Source of the DNA: Litoribrevibacter albus
GTDB taxonomy: Bacteria; Pseudomonadota; Gammaproteobacteria; Pseudomonadales; Litoribrevibacteraceae
Direction of reading: 5' to 3'
DNA: 64,000 nucleotides
NCBI RefSeq assembly: GCF_030159995.1
Contig: NZ_BSNM01000027.1
Coordinates: 124,001 to 188,000, forward strand
The position numbers and the translations under genes are program-made. This document shows, in pieces, positions 36,621-45,675 of this stretch. Position 1 is the first letter of the stretch. Each line of letters begins with the position of its first letter. A model generated the notes under the pieces. That model worked only from the letters and a program-made list of their open reading frames with translations, ran no database searches and was not told the DNA's origin.

Positions 36621-36735
36621 ATGTCTTTCTCCCCCGATACCAAACCCAAAAATTTCTGAAAGTAGCCTTTCTCTATAACTTTGTCCTAGACTCATTTCCA
36701 GATAAAAATCAAAACACGATTATTTAGAGACCACT

Positions 36736-37038
36736 ATGTTTATCGCAATGAACCGCTTCAAAATCAAACCAGGCTGTGAACAAGACTTTATCGAGATTTG
36801 GAAAGGCCGGGATTCTTACCTTGAAACAGTACCGGGCTTTAAGGAATTCCATCTACTGCAAGGCCAAAGCAATGAAGAATTCACCCTATTCTCTTCACAT
36901 GCGGTATGGGAATCACGGGAAGCATTTGAGGCCTGGACAAAATCAGAAGCCTTTCGAAAAGCGCATGCTAACGCAGGCAGTCGCAAAGATATTTACATGG
37001 GTCCGCCACAGCTTGAGTGTTTTGAAAGTGTTCTGTAA
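36736..37038 (+). CDS. antibiotic biosynthesis monooxygenase-fold protein, heme-degrading type
   Basis: A 100-residue ferredoxin-like dimer-forming protein. The sequence MFIAMNRFKIKPGCEQDFIEIW and the block VPGFKEFHLLQG match IsdG/HmoB-like proteins, some of which open the heme ring to release iron. The WESREAFEAWTKSEAFRKAH segment carries the candidate heme-ligand histidine. Heme use is inferred. It is first in a run of small genes on this strand. Confidence 0.85.
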   Translation: MFIAMNRFKIKPGCEQDFIEIWKGRDSYLETVPGFKEFHLLQGQSNEEFTLFSSHAVWESREAFEAWTKSEAFRKAHANAGSRKDIYMGPPQLECFESVL

Positions 37039-37083
37039 CCACACGATCGCCAAATTCAACTCCGTCTTTATAAAAATCAAAAA

Positions 37084-37106
37084 CTACTGACAGCAGTTGT
37101 CAGTAG
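37084..37106. promoter_or_regulatory. perfect 9-bp inverted repeat
   Basis: CTACTGACA (37084-37092) and TGTCAGTAG (37098-37106) flank a 5-base loop in the spacer between two small monooxygenase-fold genes. With no U-tract it could be an operator or a weak transcript end. Confidence 0.45.
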
Positions 37107-37152
37107 GGAGCTCTTATACTCTGGCCTCATCTAATAACAGGAGGCTTCAGTG

Positions 37153-37473
37153 ATGATTCTAAAAGACAACATTGGCTCAATTGGCGGTATGGAATTCGCT
37201 GCCTTTAAACTCAAAGAAGGCGTATCGGAAGACATCTTGATTGAGTTATCCAAACAGGTGGAATCTCAGTTTCTTTCTCAGCAGGAAGAGCTGATCATGC
37301 ATTTCTTGGTCCGTGGCAAAGATGGCCTCTACGCCGATGTTGCCATCGCCACAAGCCAACAGAAAGCGGAAGAATATTGTCAGCAGTGGCTGTCTAATCC
37401 AGTGGCATTACAGTATCTGGAGCTTATTGATGAAAGTACGGTTGATATGACCTTCTGGTCCCGAATTAATTAA
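37153..37473 (+). CDS. small protein, possible ABM-like fold
   Basis: A 106-residue soluble protein. The pattern of a first strand (GGMEFAAFKLKEGV) with a helix (DILIELSKQVESQFL) and a closing strand resembles the alpha/beta barrel dimers of the monooxygenase-like family, but no defined subfamily is recognised. ATG 37153 has GGAGG eight bases upstream; an overlapping GTG at 37150 is possible. Confidence 0.65.
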   Translation: MILKDNIGSIGGMEFAAFKLKEGVSEDILIELSKQVESQFLSQQEELIMHFLVRGKDGLYADVAIATSQQKAEEYCQQWLSNPVALQYLELIDESTVDMTFWSRIN

Positions 37474-37598
37474 CCACTCAAGCGCCCTTCTCTTCAATAA
37501 ACTCTCTGCTTGCTTTGATTCGTCATGGATGAAAATATAAGCAAGCGCTTCTCAAGGAAATACAGAGGCGGATTATTACTGCATTAGGGAAGAAAACG

Positions 37599-38075
37599 AT
37601 GGAAAACAAATTCCGCTATAAAGCTTGGGCAAATCAGGAGTTACTGGAACTCGTCAAACAGATAAACAAAGACGAACAACCTGATCAATGGACCACCGCC
37701 ATTCGCTTACTCAATCACACGCTGGTCGTAGATAAAATCTTCATTGCACACCTGCAAGGTGTCGCTCATTCCTTCTCCGCAACCAACACACCTGAAACAC
37801 CAACGCTGGCTCAACTAAAACAACGCATCGAAGAAACCGATGCCTGGTTGATCAGTTATGTTCAAGAACTCAGCCCAACCTCGCTGAAGGAAGAAGTCGA
37901 GTTTACCTTCACCGATGGTGATTCAGGGCGTATGACACGAGAAGAGATTCTGGATCATTTAATCATCCACGGCGCTTATCATCGAGGCAATGTAGGGATG
38001 CTACTTACCGAATGCGGATTAAATCGCCCTGCCGATATTTTCACTCGGTTTTTGCATATGCCTGAACAGGTATAG
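37599..38075 (+). CDS. DinB-family metal-dependent hydrolase/transferase fold
   Basis: A 158-residue four-helix DinB protein. The three metal-ligand histidines are H40 (LLNHTLVVD), H124 and H128 (HLIIHGAYHRGNVG). The family includes thiol transferases and damage-inducible proteins. An individual function cannot be assigned. It is 8 bases before the next gene and probably co-transcribed with it. Confidence 0.92.
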   Translation: MENKFRYKAWANQELLELVKQINKDEQPDQWTTAIRLLNHTLVVDKIFIAHLQGVAHSFSATNTPETPTLAQLKQRIEETDAWLISYVQELSPTSLKEEVEFTFTDGDSGRMTREEILDHLIIHGAYHRGNVGMLLTECGLNRPADIFTRFLHMPEQV

Positions 38076-38083
38076 AAACCACT

Positions 38084-38596
38084 ATGCCATTTACGCCACT
38101 TCATATGGGGCCAGGAATCGCCATCAAAGCTCTACTCCAAGGCAGCTTCAGTTTGATGGTGTTCGGATGGACTCAGATCATCATGGACATCCAGCCTTTG
38201 ATTGTACTGATCACAGGCGAAGGTCATCTTCACGGCTTCAGCCATACTTACGTGGGGGCCACACTACTGGCTTTGCTTGCAGCACTGACAGGTAAATATC
38301 TTTCAGAAATCGGACTATTCGTGCTCGGGCTTAATCAGGAATGGAAGGTAAAAATCGCATGGTGGGTAACCTTTTTATCCGCCTTTATTGGTGCCTACAG
38401 TCACGTACTGTTGGATAGCATCATGCACAGTGACCTTGAACCTTTTTATCCATTCGATCGCCACAACCCATTTTTAGGTTTTATATCGATAGAAGCCCTA
38501 CACAAGCTTTGTTTATACAGTGGTGCCGTCGGTGGCGTACTCTATTTCACTGTTCTAGAAATACTCAAACATAAAAACAAACGCGCTCAGCGATAG
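38084..38596 (+). CDS. YdjM-like integral membrane protein
   Basis: A 170-residue membrane protein with about four helices. The N-terminus MPFTPLHMGPG and the later HVLLDSIMHSD fit the YdjM/DUF457-type membrane-bound metal-dependent hydrolase group, in which the histidines may bind metal. Substrate unknown. It lies in a tight row with dinB-like and racemase genes (gaps of 8 and 9 bases). Confidence 0.7.
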   Translation: MPFTPLHMGPGIAIKALLQGSFSLMVFGWTQIIMDIQPLIVLITGEGHLHGFSHTYVGATLLALLAALTGKYLSEIGLFVLGLNQEWKVKIAWWVTFLSAFIGAYSHVLLDSIMHSDLEPFYPFDRHNPFLGFISIEALHKLCLYSGAVGGVLYFTVLEILKHKNKRAQR

Positions 38597-38605
38597 AGGA
38601 ATCAC

Positions 38606-39310
38606 ATGAAAACCATTGGCCTATTGGGCGGTATGAGTTGGGAAAGTACACAAGGCTATTATCGCGCCATCAATGAAGGCATCAGACATCAATTAGGCGG
38701 GTTACATTCTGCCAAAATCGCTATGTACAGCGTCGATTTTGATCCCATTGAAAAGCTTCAACACGCAGGCGACTGGCAAGGTACTGCAAAGATTTTATCG
38801 GAAGCCGCAAAACGTATTGAAGCAGCGGGAGCAGACGTCTTACTGATCTGCACGAACACCATGCACAAGGTTGCACCGGACATTGAACAAGCGATCCAGA
38901 TTCCGTTACTCCACATTGCAGATGCTACCGCAGAGGTACTGGTGAAAGATGGAATCACGAAGGTAGGTTTATTAGGTACCGCCTTTACGATGGAGCAAGA
39001 TTTCTACAAAGGCAGACTCACCAACAACTACGGGCTTGAGGTGTTAGTCCCCTCGCCACAAGACAGAACGATCATCCATCGCGTTATTTATGAAGAGCTC
39101 TGCTTAGGGGTTATCAAGCCTGACTCTAAAGCAGAGTATTTACGCATCATTAATGCACTTGCCGATCAAGGTGCGGAAGCCGTGATTCTTGGTTGTACGG
39201 AAATAGGTATGCTGGTTCAACAGTCGGATACCAACATTAAGTTATTGGACACCACAGCGATACACGCAGAAAAAGCTGTCGAATATGCCATATTTGATGA
39301 ACGAATCTAA
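38606..39310 (+). CDS. aspartate/glutamate racemase-family protein (YgeA-like)
   Basis: A 234-residue PLP-independent racemase. The start MKTIGLLGGMSWEST is characteristic, and the two catalytic cysteines are C82 (ICTNTMH) and C197 (LGCTEIG). The YgeA group racemises several amino acids. It could supply D-amino acids for wall remodelling or salvage. It overlaps no gene; the DUF1801 gene starts 28 bases later. Confidence 0.94.
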   Translation: MKTIGLLGGMSWESTQGYYRAINEGIRHQLGGLHSAKIAMYSVDFDPIEKLQHAGDWQGTAKILSEAAKRIEAAGADVLLICTNTMHKVAPDIEQAIQIPLLHIADATAEVLVKDGITKVGLLGTAFTMEQDFYKGRLTNNYGLEVLVPSPQDRTIIHRVIYEELCLGVIKPDSKAEYLRIINALADQGAEAVILGCTEIGMLVQQSDTNIKLLDTTAIHAEKAVEYAIFDERI

Positions 39311-39338
39311 TAGAAAACCCAGCAAGGAAAGGCAAATA

Positions 39339-39743
39339 ATGAGTTCGGACATTCAAGCAATATTTGATCGTTATCCTGCACATGTCCGGCCGTGCCTTTT
39401 ACGACTCAGATCCTTGATTCTCGATATTGCGGAAAGCGTAAATTTGGGCAAAGTTGAAGAAGCGTTAAAGTGGGGAGAACCCAGTTTCCAAGTCAAAAGC
39501 GGTAGCCCAATCAGAATGGACTGGAAAGAAAAAACACCGGATCAGTACTACCTGTTTTTTCACTGCCAAACCAAACTGGTCGATACCTTTCGCGAGCTGT
39601 ATTCCAACTCACTACCCTTTGAAGGCAATCGCGCCATCGTACTTGATGTGAATAAGGATCTTCCTGAAGACATTATTCGACACTGCTTAACTCTGGCCAT
39701 GCAATACAAACGGATTAAACACTTGCCATTGCTGGGCGCATAA
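39339..39743 (+). CDS. DUF1801-family protein
   Basis: A 134-residue protein. The block EEALKWGEPSFQVKSG and the FHCQTKLVDTFREL region mark the YdhG/DUF1801 family, a small alpha/beta fold of unknown role. ATG 39339 is supported by AAGGAAAGG; an in-frame upstream start at 39285 would run into the racemase gene and lacks such a site. Confidence 0.85.
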   Translation: MSSDIQAIFDRYPAHVRPCLLRLRSLILDIAESVNLGKVEEALKWGEPSFQVKSGSPIRMDWKEKTPDQYYLFFHCQTKLVDTFRELYSNSLPFEGNRAIVLDVNKDLPEDIIRHCLTLAMQYKRIKHLPLLGA

Positions 39744-39790
39744 AGATCGACATTCATACCCTCTAAACGATAAAAATATTAAGGACAATT

Positions 39791-40072
39791 ATGAGCATTA
39801 CCCGAATCAATGAATTCCAAGCCGCTGAAGGTAAAGCCACCGAATTATTCACCTTCCTGAAATCATTGAAAACTTACATTTCTTCCTCACCTGGGTGTGA
39901 GTCCTGCGAAGTACTGCAAAGTAACGATAACGACAGCCTGTTTGTAGTGATCGAAGTGTGGGATTCTGCTGACTCACATAAGACCTCTCTGGACAACTAC
40001 CCTCAAGAAGACATGGCCGCCGCTATGCCCTTGATCGGCGCACCACCAAAAGGTGGTTTTTATCACTCATAG
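39791..40072 (+). CDS. putative quinol monooxygenase (ABM superfamily)
   Basis: A 93-residue protein. ITRINEFQAAEGKATELFTFLKS and SPGCESCEVLQ are the first two elements of the YgiN-like antibiotic biosynthesis monooxygenase fold, with FVVIEVWDSADSHKTSL completing it. Such enzymes oxidise quinols or reactive carbonyl compounds. AAGGAC precedes the ATG. Confidence 0.88.
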   Translation: MSITRINEFQAAEGKATELFTFLKSLKTYISSSPGCESCEVLQSNDNDSLFVVIEVWDSADSHKTSLDNYPQEDMAAAMPLIGAPPKGGFYHS

Positions 40073-40141
40073 CTCCAACAATTACTTATGAATGATCAAT
40101 CTTCAAGCCGAGCGCATGAGATACATTAGGGATAAAAAGTA

Positions 40142-40624
40142 ATGATCATTGAAGCATATAAAGATGAACATCAAGACGGCATCATTCAACTGATTGTGGG
40201 TATTCAACGCTCTGAATTTGATTTAGACATCACCGCCGACGATCAACCCGATTTAATGAACATCCAAGATTTCTATATCACAGGAAAAGGCAATTTTTGG
40301 GTGGCCGTAGATAACGACCATGTCGTTGGCACCATCTCATTATTGGACATCGGGGACGATACAGTAGCCCTGCGGAAGATGTTTGTGGCCGAATCTCATC
40401 GGGGTAAAGAAAAAGGCGTTGCGAATCAATTACTCAACACCGCGTTTGACTGGGCAGAAGCAAACCAACTCAAAGCCATTTACTTAGGAACAACATCGAA
40501 GTTTCTGGCAGCACATCGTTTCTATGAAAAAAATGGCTTCTCGGAAATCCTGAAATCGGCACTTCCTGAGGCGTTTCCTATCATGACCGTGGATACCAAA
40601 TTCTATAAGCGAGAGATCGGGTAG
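40142..40624 (+). CDS. GNAT acetyltransferase
   Basis: A 160-residue single-domain acetyltransferase. VALRKMFVAESHRGKEKGVANQLL is the acetyl-CoA-binding motif, followed by LGTTSKFLAAHRFYEKNGF, common to the PhnO/MarR-associated branch. Acceptor unknown. It ends the run of small co-oriented genes (36.7-40.6 kb) and meets the binding-protein gene tail to tail. Confidence 0.9.
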   Translation: MIIEAYKDEHQDGIIQLIVGIQRSEFDLDITADDQPDLMNIQDFYITGKGNFWVAVDNDHVVGTISLLDIGDDTVALRKMFVAESHRGKEKGVANQLLNTAFDWAEANQLKAIYLGTTSKFLAAHRFYEKNGFSEILKSALPEAFPIMTVDTKFYKREIG

Positions 40625-40647
40625 CAGGGATAAATTCATTCCCCAAT

Positions 40648-41436
40648 TCACTCGGACTTTATCTCGAACTTCCATGAGTCGCTTTCTAAGCGTTCATTCG
40701 ATGCCAGCCGTTTTGCTATCGCGGCATCAAAAGCGGTCATAATACGTTTGTTCTCAGCCCGCTTTGCCGACAGATTCAACAAATGATATTCATAGGCATG
40801 AAAAGTTGGGCTCTGCTCAAATGACGCCATTTGATTGGGATAAAATTGTTGCGCTTCGAATTGCACCACCAAACTGTCATTGAGGTAGGCATCGATTCTT
40901 TTCAGTAAGAGCATACCCAAACCCGACTTACCTTCTGGAATATCGTAGATGTTCAATTCATGCTTTCTCTGGTCATAAACAGGGCCAAACTCATACCCAA
41001 TGTTTACCCCCAATTTATAGTTTTTAAGATCTTCAAATGTATTCCAGTGAAAATCAGATCCCTTCAGGTAATAAAATAGATTCTGCCCCACAATATAGTG
41101 CTGGCTAAACAGCACATTGGAAGTTAATGAATCACTGGGCTCCCAACTTACGGAACCATCCACTTTTCCCTCCAATAACATCTGTTTGACTCTTGCCCAA
41201 GGATAAAATTGAAAGCTGACCTCATAGCCCATGTCGTTCAGGGTTTTGGAAATCAGCTTAGGCATCAAGCCATAGCCCGTCATGGATTCGGAAATATAAG
41301 GAGGGAACTCACCAACCGCGAGTTTGAGCTGATGAGTTGTTGATGCATTTTCTTCCGCACCGCTAATACTGGCCCAAAAGAGCAAAACAAGCCCCTGTAA
41401 ACCAGCTGCCATATCAAAAAGCGCCCAACGTTTCAT
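40648..41436 (-). CDS. periplasmic solute-binding protein, family 3 type
   Basis: A 262-residue exported protein with a signal peptide (1-27). LKLAVGEFPPYISESMTGYGLMPKLISK is the ligand-domain start of family 3 amino-acid binding proteins; the YPWARVKQMLLEGKVDGSVSWEPS segment fits the same group. No permease or ATPase gene lies nearby. It may be an orphan, or feed a distant transporter or sensor. Confidence 0.88.
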   Translation of the reverse strand: MKRWALFDMAAGLQGLVLLFWASISGAEENASTTHQLKLAVGEFPPYISESMTGYGLMPKLISKTLNDMGYEVSFQFYPWARVKQMLLEGKVDGSVSWEPSDSLTSNVLFSQHYIVGQNLFYYLKGSDFHWNTFEDLKNYKLGVNIGYEFGPVYDQRKHELNIYDIPEGKSGLGMLLLKRIDAYLNDSLVVQFEAQQFYPNQMASFEQSPTFHAYEYHLLNLSAKRAENKRIMTAFDAAIAKRLASNERLESDSWKFEIKSE

Positions 41437-41535
41437 ACTGAAAGACCTACATCACGCATATCACAAAAGCATAGAAGCTGGTGTCCGTAATGCCAATAAT
41501 CCTCGGCGTTCCAGACGCAGTACGAACCAACCCGG

Positions 41536-42294
41536 TTAGATCTGCTCTTTTAGCAAGGCAACAAAGTCTCTCGCTAAGGTATGGCAATCACCTGGCCAAC
41601 GAGCAGACAAATAATTGCCATCCCTTACGATACACACCGGCCCGCCACCACCGGGCTTATCCCGAAACGGTAGGATCGGCCCTAACCTGTAGTTCCTGGT
41701 ATGTTGAAGGCTGGCTTTAACTTCATCCTCAACCGACACAGGGTACGTTCGATAGTAGTCACCCAATTTGGGCTTGGTGGCATACCAGGCAAATAATTCC
41801 ATCCACTTAGGCAATGCGGTGGTCTTTCGATTAAATAACACCGACTTCCCAGTTTCCGGATCAATCGAACGGGCAAGAAGCAACACGCCATGACAGACAG
41901 CCGCAACGGGAATATCCTTCTTAAAAGCATCAGTAATTAAAGTCTGAGCATGTGCCGATTCAAGTAAAGTCTTCATCCCTTGCGCGTGTCCGCCCGGGAC
42001 AAGAATACCTTCGACGTTGAGATGCCCATCCAGCGTAAGATCACTGAGTTTAAGCGGCCTATTGAATGACTCACTTAATGCCATTTTCTGGTAGCTATCT
42101 ATGTCTCTTTTTCGTGTCATAAAAAATGTCGATAACACACCGAAGCCTAATTCCGTCAGCCGTTTATCGGCATACGCGACCTTGCCAGACGGTGTGGCAA
42201 AACACACCTCAAAGCCGGCATTGATTAATGCCTGCCAAGGCACGGCCGATTCGGTTGGGTCATAATCTGAATCTGGTAGTAGTATTAAAATCAT
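41536..42294 (-). CDS. DJ-1/PfpI-family protein (Hsp31-like)
   Basis: A 252-residue protein with the elbow AAVCHGVLLLARS, placing C134 next to H135, and the segment ILVPGGHAQGM typical of type-1 glutamine amidotransferase-like proteins. The length is nearer Hsp31 than DJ-1. Possible roles are protein deglycation, glyoxalase or stress response. It is divergent from an AraC regulator 62 bases away, which may control it. Confidence 0.88.
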   Translation of the reverse strand: MILILLPDSDYDPTESAVPWQALINAGFEVCFATPSGKVAYADKRLTELGFGVLSTFFMTRKRDIDSYQKMALSESFNRPLKLSDLTLDGHLNVEGILVPGGHAQGMKTLLESAHAQTLITDAFKKDIPVAAVCHGVLLLARSIDPETGKSVLFNRKTTALPKWMELFAWYATKPKLGDYYRTYPVSVEDEVKASLQHTRNYRLGPILPFRDKPGGGGPVCIVRDGNYLSARWPGDCHTLARDFVALLKEQI

Positions 42295-42356
42295 CCCGCT
42301 TTTTCTCTGAACCTATCCCATAGAAACATCAATATAAATGAGTTGTTTCATTCAGT

Positions 42357-43451
42357 ATGTCACAGCACACGCAGCAGACTTTGCATTTGGCGCCAAACTT
42401 TCATACTCTGACATATCCCTTAAACATTGATGTTTTCATCATGGCAAAGCAGCAATCCGTCATCAAAAGTTATGTTCAGACCTTAATTGATACCACCATC
42501 AATGCTGGCGTGACATTATCGGACTTACTTGATGAGTTACCCCTATCAGAAGACGATCTAAAGCAACCCGAGTTTCGCCTAGATATGACGGTAATGACCC
42601 AACTCTGGTTGCGTGCGGTGGCACTAACCAAGGATCCATATCTCGGTTTACACGTGGGAGAGAACATGCAGCTGGGCTCTCTGCATGCCTTTGGGCCAAT
42701 TGCGATGAACTGCCCAACCTTAGACACCGCAATTGATTACATGGTGAAGTATTCAAGCATTGTCAGTGAGGGAGGCGTCATCTCATACAAGCATCAGGGA
42801 GAGCTCTGCAACATCCTGTATACGCCAAACGAGAACCTGATCCCGGTTACGCACTACCAAATAGAAGGAGTGCTCTCAACGCTGATTAATATCGCTAGAA
42901 TGATTTCAACAGAGTCACTGACTCCGACATCAGTTCATTTTGAACATGACGAACCAGACTCTCTCGATGTATATCATCGCATCTTCCGCTGTCCGATCTA
43001 TTTCAACGCTACGGACAATAAGATAGTACTCACCCAGCAGGATGTAGCTTTACCTGTGAAGTTTGCGGACCCGTCATTATTGGCGTTTCATGAAATACTG
43101 GCCCAACAGATTCTGACTAAACTATCGAAAGAAGAAAAAACACGTCACCACGTTCAACACATTATTCATGAACTGGGTCCACGTGTCTGTTCACCGGAAA
43201 ACGTCGCCCAACGTCTCAACCTGTCTTTGCGATCGCTGCAACGTAAACTGCAGGAAGAGCACAGCAGCTATCAAGATATTTTAGATACTTATCGAAAAGA
43301 ACAATCCAAGCACTTACTCACCCACACCCAATGGTCCATCGCAACCATTGCGGAGCACCTCGGCTATCTCAACCTGAGCAGTTATCATCGAGCTTTTAGA
43401 CGCTGGTATGGAATTACACCGGCGGGTTATAGGAAGGAAAAAATAGCATGA
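42357..43451 (+). CDS. AraC-family regulator with arabinose-binding-like N-terminal domain
   Basis: A 364-residue regulator. The N-terminal two thirds match the AraC_binding_2/OruR-type region (LWLRAVALTKDPYLGLHVGE). The C-terminal helix-turn-helix pair carries VAQRLNLSLRSLQRKLQEEHSSYQDILD and IAEHLGYLNLSSYHRAFRRWYG. A start at ATG 42441 (MAKQQSV) would remove 28 residues that have no family counterpart and may be the real one. Divergent from a DJ-1-type gene. Confidence 0.9.
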   Translation: MSQHTQQTLHLAPNFHTLTYPLNIDVFIMAKQQSVIKSYVQTLIDTTINAGVTLSDLLDELPLSEDDLKQPEFRLDMTVMTQLWLRAVALTKDPYLGLHVGENMQLGSLHAFGPIAMNCPTLDTAIDYMVKYSSIVSEGGVISYKHQGELCNILYTPNENLIPVTHYQIEGVLSTLINIARMISTESLTPTSVHFEHDEPDSLDVYHRIFRCPIYFNATDNKIVLTQQDVALPVKFADPSLLAFHEILAQQILTKLSKEEKTRHHVQHIIHELGPRVCSPENVAQRLNLSLRSLQRKLQEEHSSYQDILDTYRKEQSKHLLTHTQWSIATIAEHLGYLNLSSYHRAFRRWYGITPAGYRKEKIA

Positions 43452-43549
43452 TATTTTTAACGCCCCCTTAAGCCATAACGTTCACTAGAGCCAAGGGGGG
43501 GCGAGAGAAATATTAATGAACTCGAAAGAGCTCTATTTTTTTTAGATTT

Positions 43550-43972
43550 TTACAGTAAAGGCAAAGTAGATTTCTTAGGCTTAAAATCGGCTTCTTTCTC
43601 ATTAGTTACACCCATAGATTTCAAACTAATAGAGTCCTTTTGAATCGTTGTTTCTGGTTTAATAGAAGGAACCAATACTTTCATTGCGCTACATTGCCAG
43701 TCTTTTCCACCTTCAGAATCATGAGCAACCTGCTCAAATAATTCATACTTTTCTTCTGGAACGGCATAAGTAATTGCATTCCAAGCAGCTTTTGCATCCC
43801 CATCCTCTAACGTATTCATTCTTTCCATTATGAAGATATTTTTATCATTAGCAGACATCCAATCAATCCCAGGACTCTGTGAAAGCTCCACAAAGAATTC
43901 ACATGTTTTATCGAAATCACTAGAACAACCGGAGAGAAACACAATAAGGAAAGCCACCAATAGTTTAGTCAT
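43550..43972 (-). CDS. hypothetical lipoprotein
   Basis: A 140-residue lipoprotein with lipobox FLSGC, giving a lipidated cysteine near residue 16, followed by SSDFD. It has paired cysteines (TCEFFVE and WQCSA). The rest is charged and helical; family not recognised. AGG before ATG 43972 makes that start better than ATG 43978. It is AT-rich beside its neighbours. Confidence 0.7.
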   Translation of the reverse strand: MTKLLVAFLIVFLSGCSSDFDKTCEFFVELSQSPGIDWMSANDKNIFIMERMNTLEDGDAKAAWNAITYAVPEEKYELFEQVAHDSEGGKDWQCSAMKVLVPSIKPETTIQKDSISLKSMGVTNEKEADFKPKKSTLPLL

Positions 43973-44059
43973 CACCATTACCTAACAATAAAAATAACAG
44001 TGAACAAATTTACCATTAAACGCTGTGTTAAATATGGAACTAAGGCACATAGGTCGATG

Positions 44060-44084
44060 TGTAGTGGTCAACTAATACCGGACA
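44060..44084. mobile_element. possible insertion-sequence end relic
   Basis: TGTAGTGGTCAACTAATACC followed by GGACA resembles the terminal inverted repeats of some IS3-type elements, from memory. No partner end and no transposase fragment is visible nearby, so it can only be a solo relic, if it is one. Confidence 0.25.
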
Positions 44085-44216
44085 GTGAATTATCGTTAAT
44101 TTCTCACTCTAAAAGCCAAGCGGATCACCCAATAAAATCCTTATTGGTGTCACACTTCTTCTGGATTTTTGACCTAAACTAACGGTGCTACGGATTTAAA
44201 ACAGGGAGAACACATC

Positions 44217-44534
44217 ATGCAGGGACAGGAACTTACTTGGATTCACTTTGTAGCAATCATAGGTGCAGTCATCGCCATGCTTATGGGCATAGCACTCACC
44301 TTCTACCGTCTTCATGTATTGGAACAAGACTTCGGATCAAACTCGATTAAGGCACTTGGCGTGCTGGTCTTTCTGCCTTGTTTGGTGATTTTTGCGGTGC
44401 TCACTAATTTTGGCAGTGAAACCTTAGCGGCTCTGCTTGGGACGGTTGCCGGCTACGTGCTATCAAATACCGAAAGCAATTTGACCAATAAAGACCGTGT
44501 CGGCTTACCTGACGAAGAAAACAATATCTATTAA
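44217..44534 (+). CDS. small two-helix membrane protein
   Basis: A 105-residue inner-membrane protein with hydrophobic segments at about 9-30 and 44-83, the second long enough for two helices. The C-terminal tail is charged and cytoplasmic or periplasmic. Family not recognised. AGGGAG sits 8 bases before the ATG, supporting translation. It ends in a strong terminator. Confidence 0.75.
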   Translation: MQGQELTWIHFVAIIGAVIAMLMGIALTFYRLHVLEQDFGSNSIKALGVLVFLPCLVIFAVLTNFGSETLAALLGTVAGYVLSNTESNLTNKDRVGLPDEENNIY

Positions 44535-44540
44535 ATGCGT

Positions 44541-44579
44541 AAAAGCGACTTACTCTCTTCGAATAAGTCGCTTTTATAT
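44541..44579 (+). terminator. terminator of the small membrane protein gene
   Basis: Twelve-base arms AAAAGCGACTTA (44541-44552) and TAAGTCGCTTTT (44564-44575), ending in T residues. Confidence 0.85.
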
Positions 44580-44629
44580 TTGAATCGAATCTTGAATTGG
44601 TGCTTAGAGAACGCCTGTATTCGTCCGCA

Positions 44630-45403
44630 CTAGCCTTGTTTCAACGTGTCGATCATTGATTGCATCAAAGTACGGACCTTCTCAGACTCCTCAGCAATCA
44701 GCGCCTTACGCTGCTCTAGATCTTCCGGTAAATCCGCCAACGTAATCTCAGGCTGATACAGTTTGTACATCACCTTCAGTTCTTTTAAACGATGAGTAAG
44801 TTTCGGGATGTTTAACAGTCTCGTTTCTCGAATGCGGTCGTAGCTTTTCTTAGGTAGTTTTTTCAATAATGGATCAAGCTTTGAGGACACAGGTAGCGTC
44901 GTTCCCCATTGCTCTGAACCTTGATGTACCATCACCAAGACAGGCACGTTCAGGCGCAATGCGAATTCAATAAAGCGAGGGCTAAGGAAAGGTTCAATAT
45001 CCAAGCCATTGCCGTAGTTACAGTTTTCTCCCTCCGGCTTAACCAGCAAATCAGTAAACCCACCGTTTTCCATCTTGTCGAGAAACTCATCGAAGTTCAG
45101 TCCTCTGTCCACCTGAGTAATGTACTGAATCGCATACTTATACAACGGAATCTGATAGAACAGGCGCCACATAATGGCAATTGGCTTACGATCCCCACCA
45201 CCGTTTTCTGAATACAGCTTATTAAGCGCAATGGTTGTCGCCAAGGGCCCAAGCATTGGACCGTGGTTTAATGCCACAACCAATTGTGGATAGTCCGCCA
45301 GAATCTCTTGCATGTTATCTGATGCAGGATGAAAGGTAATTTTCTTTGCTAAAACCTTAGTCAGAGCTTTACCAACAAAAGAAAAGTCTTTGATGCGCTT
45401 CAT
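44630..45403 (-). CDS. PlsC-like acyltransferase homologue, degenerate active site
   Basis: A 257-residue protein with acyltransferase-fold marks: a VVALNHGPMLGPLA strand-loop carrying H47, and VKPEGENC (122-128) in the position of the conserved PEG motif of lysophosphatidic acid acyltransferases. The usual HX4D catalytic pair is incomplete, because the residue five after H47 is Gly rather than Asp. It may be inactive, use another acid, or belong to a distinct branch. It has no membrane helix. It stands alone. Confidence 0.65.
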   Translation of the reverse strand: MKRIKDFSFVGKALTKVLAKKITFHPASDNMQEILADYPQLVVALNHGPMLGPLATTIALNKLYSENGGGDRKPIAIMWRLFYQIPLYKYAIQYITQVDRGLNFDEFLDKMENGGFTDLLVKPEGENCNYGNGLDIEPFLSPRFIEFALRLNVPVLVMVHQGSEQWGTTLPVSSKLDPLLKKLPKKSYDRIRETRLLNIPKLTHRLKELKVMYKLYQPEITLADLPEDLEQRKALIAEESEKVRTLMQSMIDTLKQG

Positions 45404-45675
45404 ACGAACTCACTTAATCGTTAAATCGAAGGACGGCCAGTCTGACCACGAAACTGAAATCAAAACGGCCAGCACTGTACTGGAATTCTCCAAGAATTTG
45501 AAGGTAATCCCACGACAGCTTGAATGGTTCTTATGAGAATTAAGGAGGCGTAAAAATTACGAGCAAGCCATAGCATGATGAATGAGACAGATCTAATCTT
45601 CTGATCCAAATCAATTACCCAAGCAAAACACTCAGGTATTATTTCTTCCGTCGTTAATCAACAGAGGAAAACACT

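Noticed and set aside
36736-40624. Integron cassette array
   Set aside because: The gene types (GNAT, DinB, DUF1801, ABM) are common in integrons, but no attC-like sites are seen between them and no integrase is present.
44000-44182. 60-residue plus-strand open frame
   Set aside because: No domain, no clear ribosome-binding site, and it overlaps the putative insertion-sequence end.
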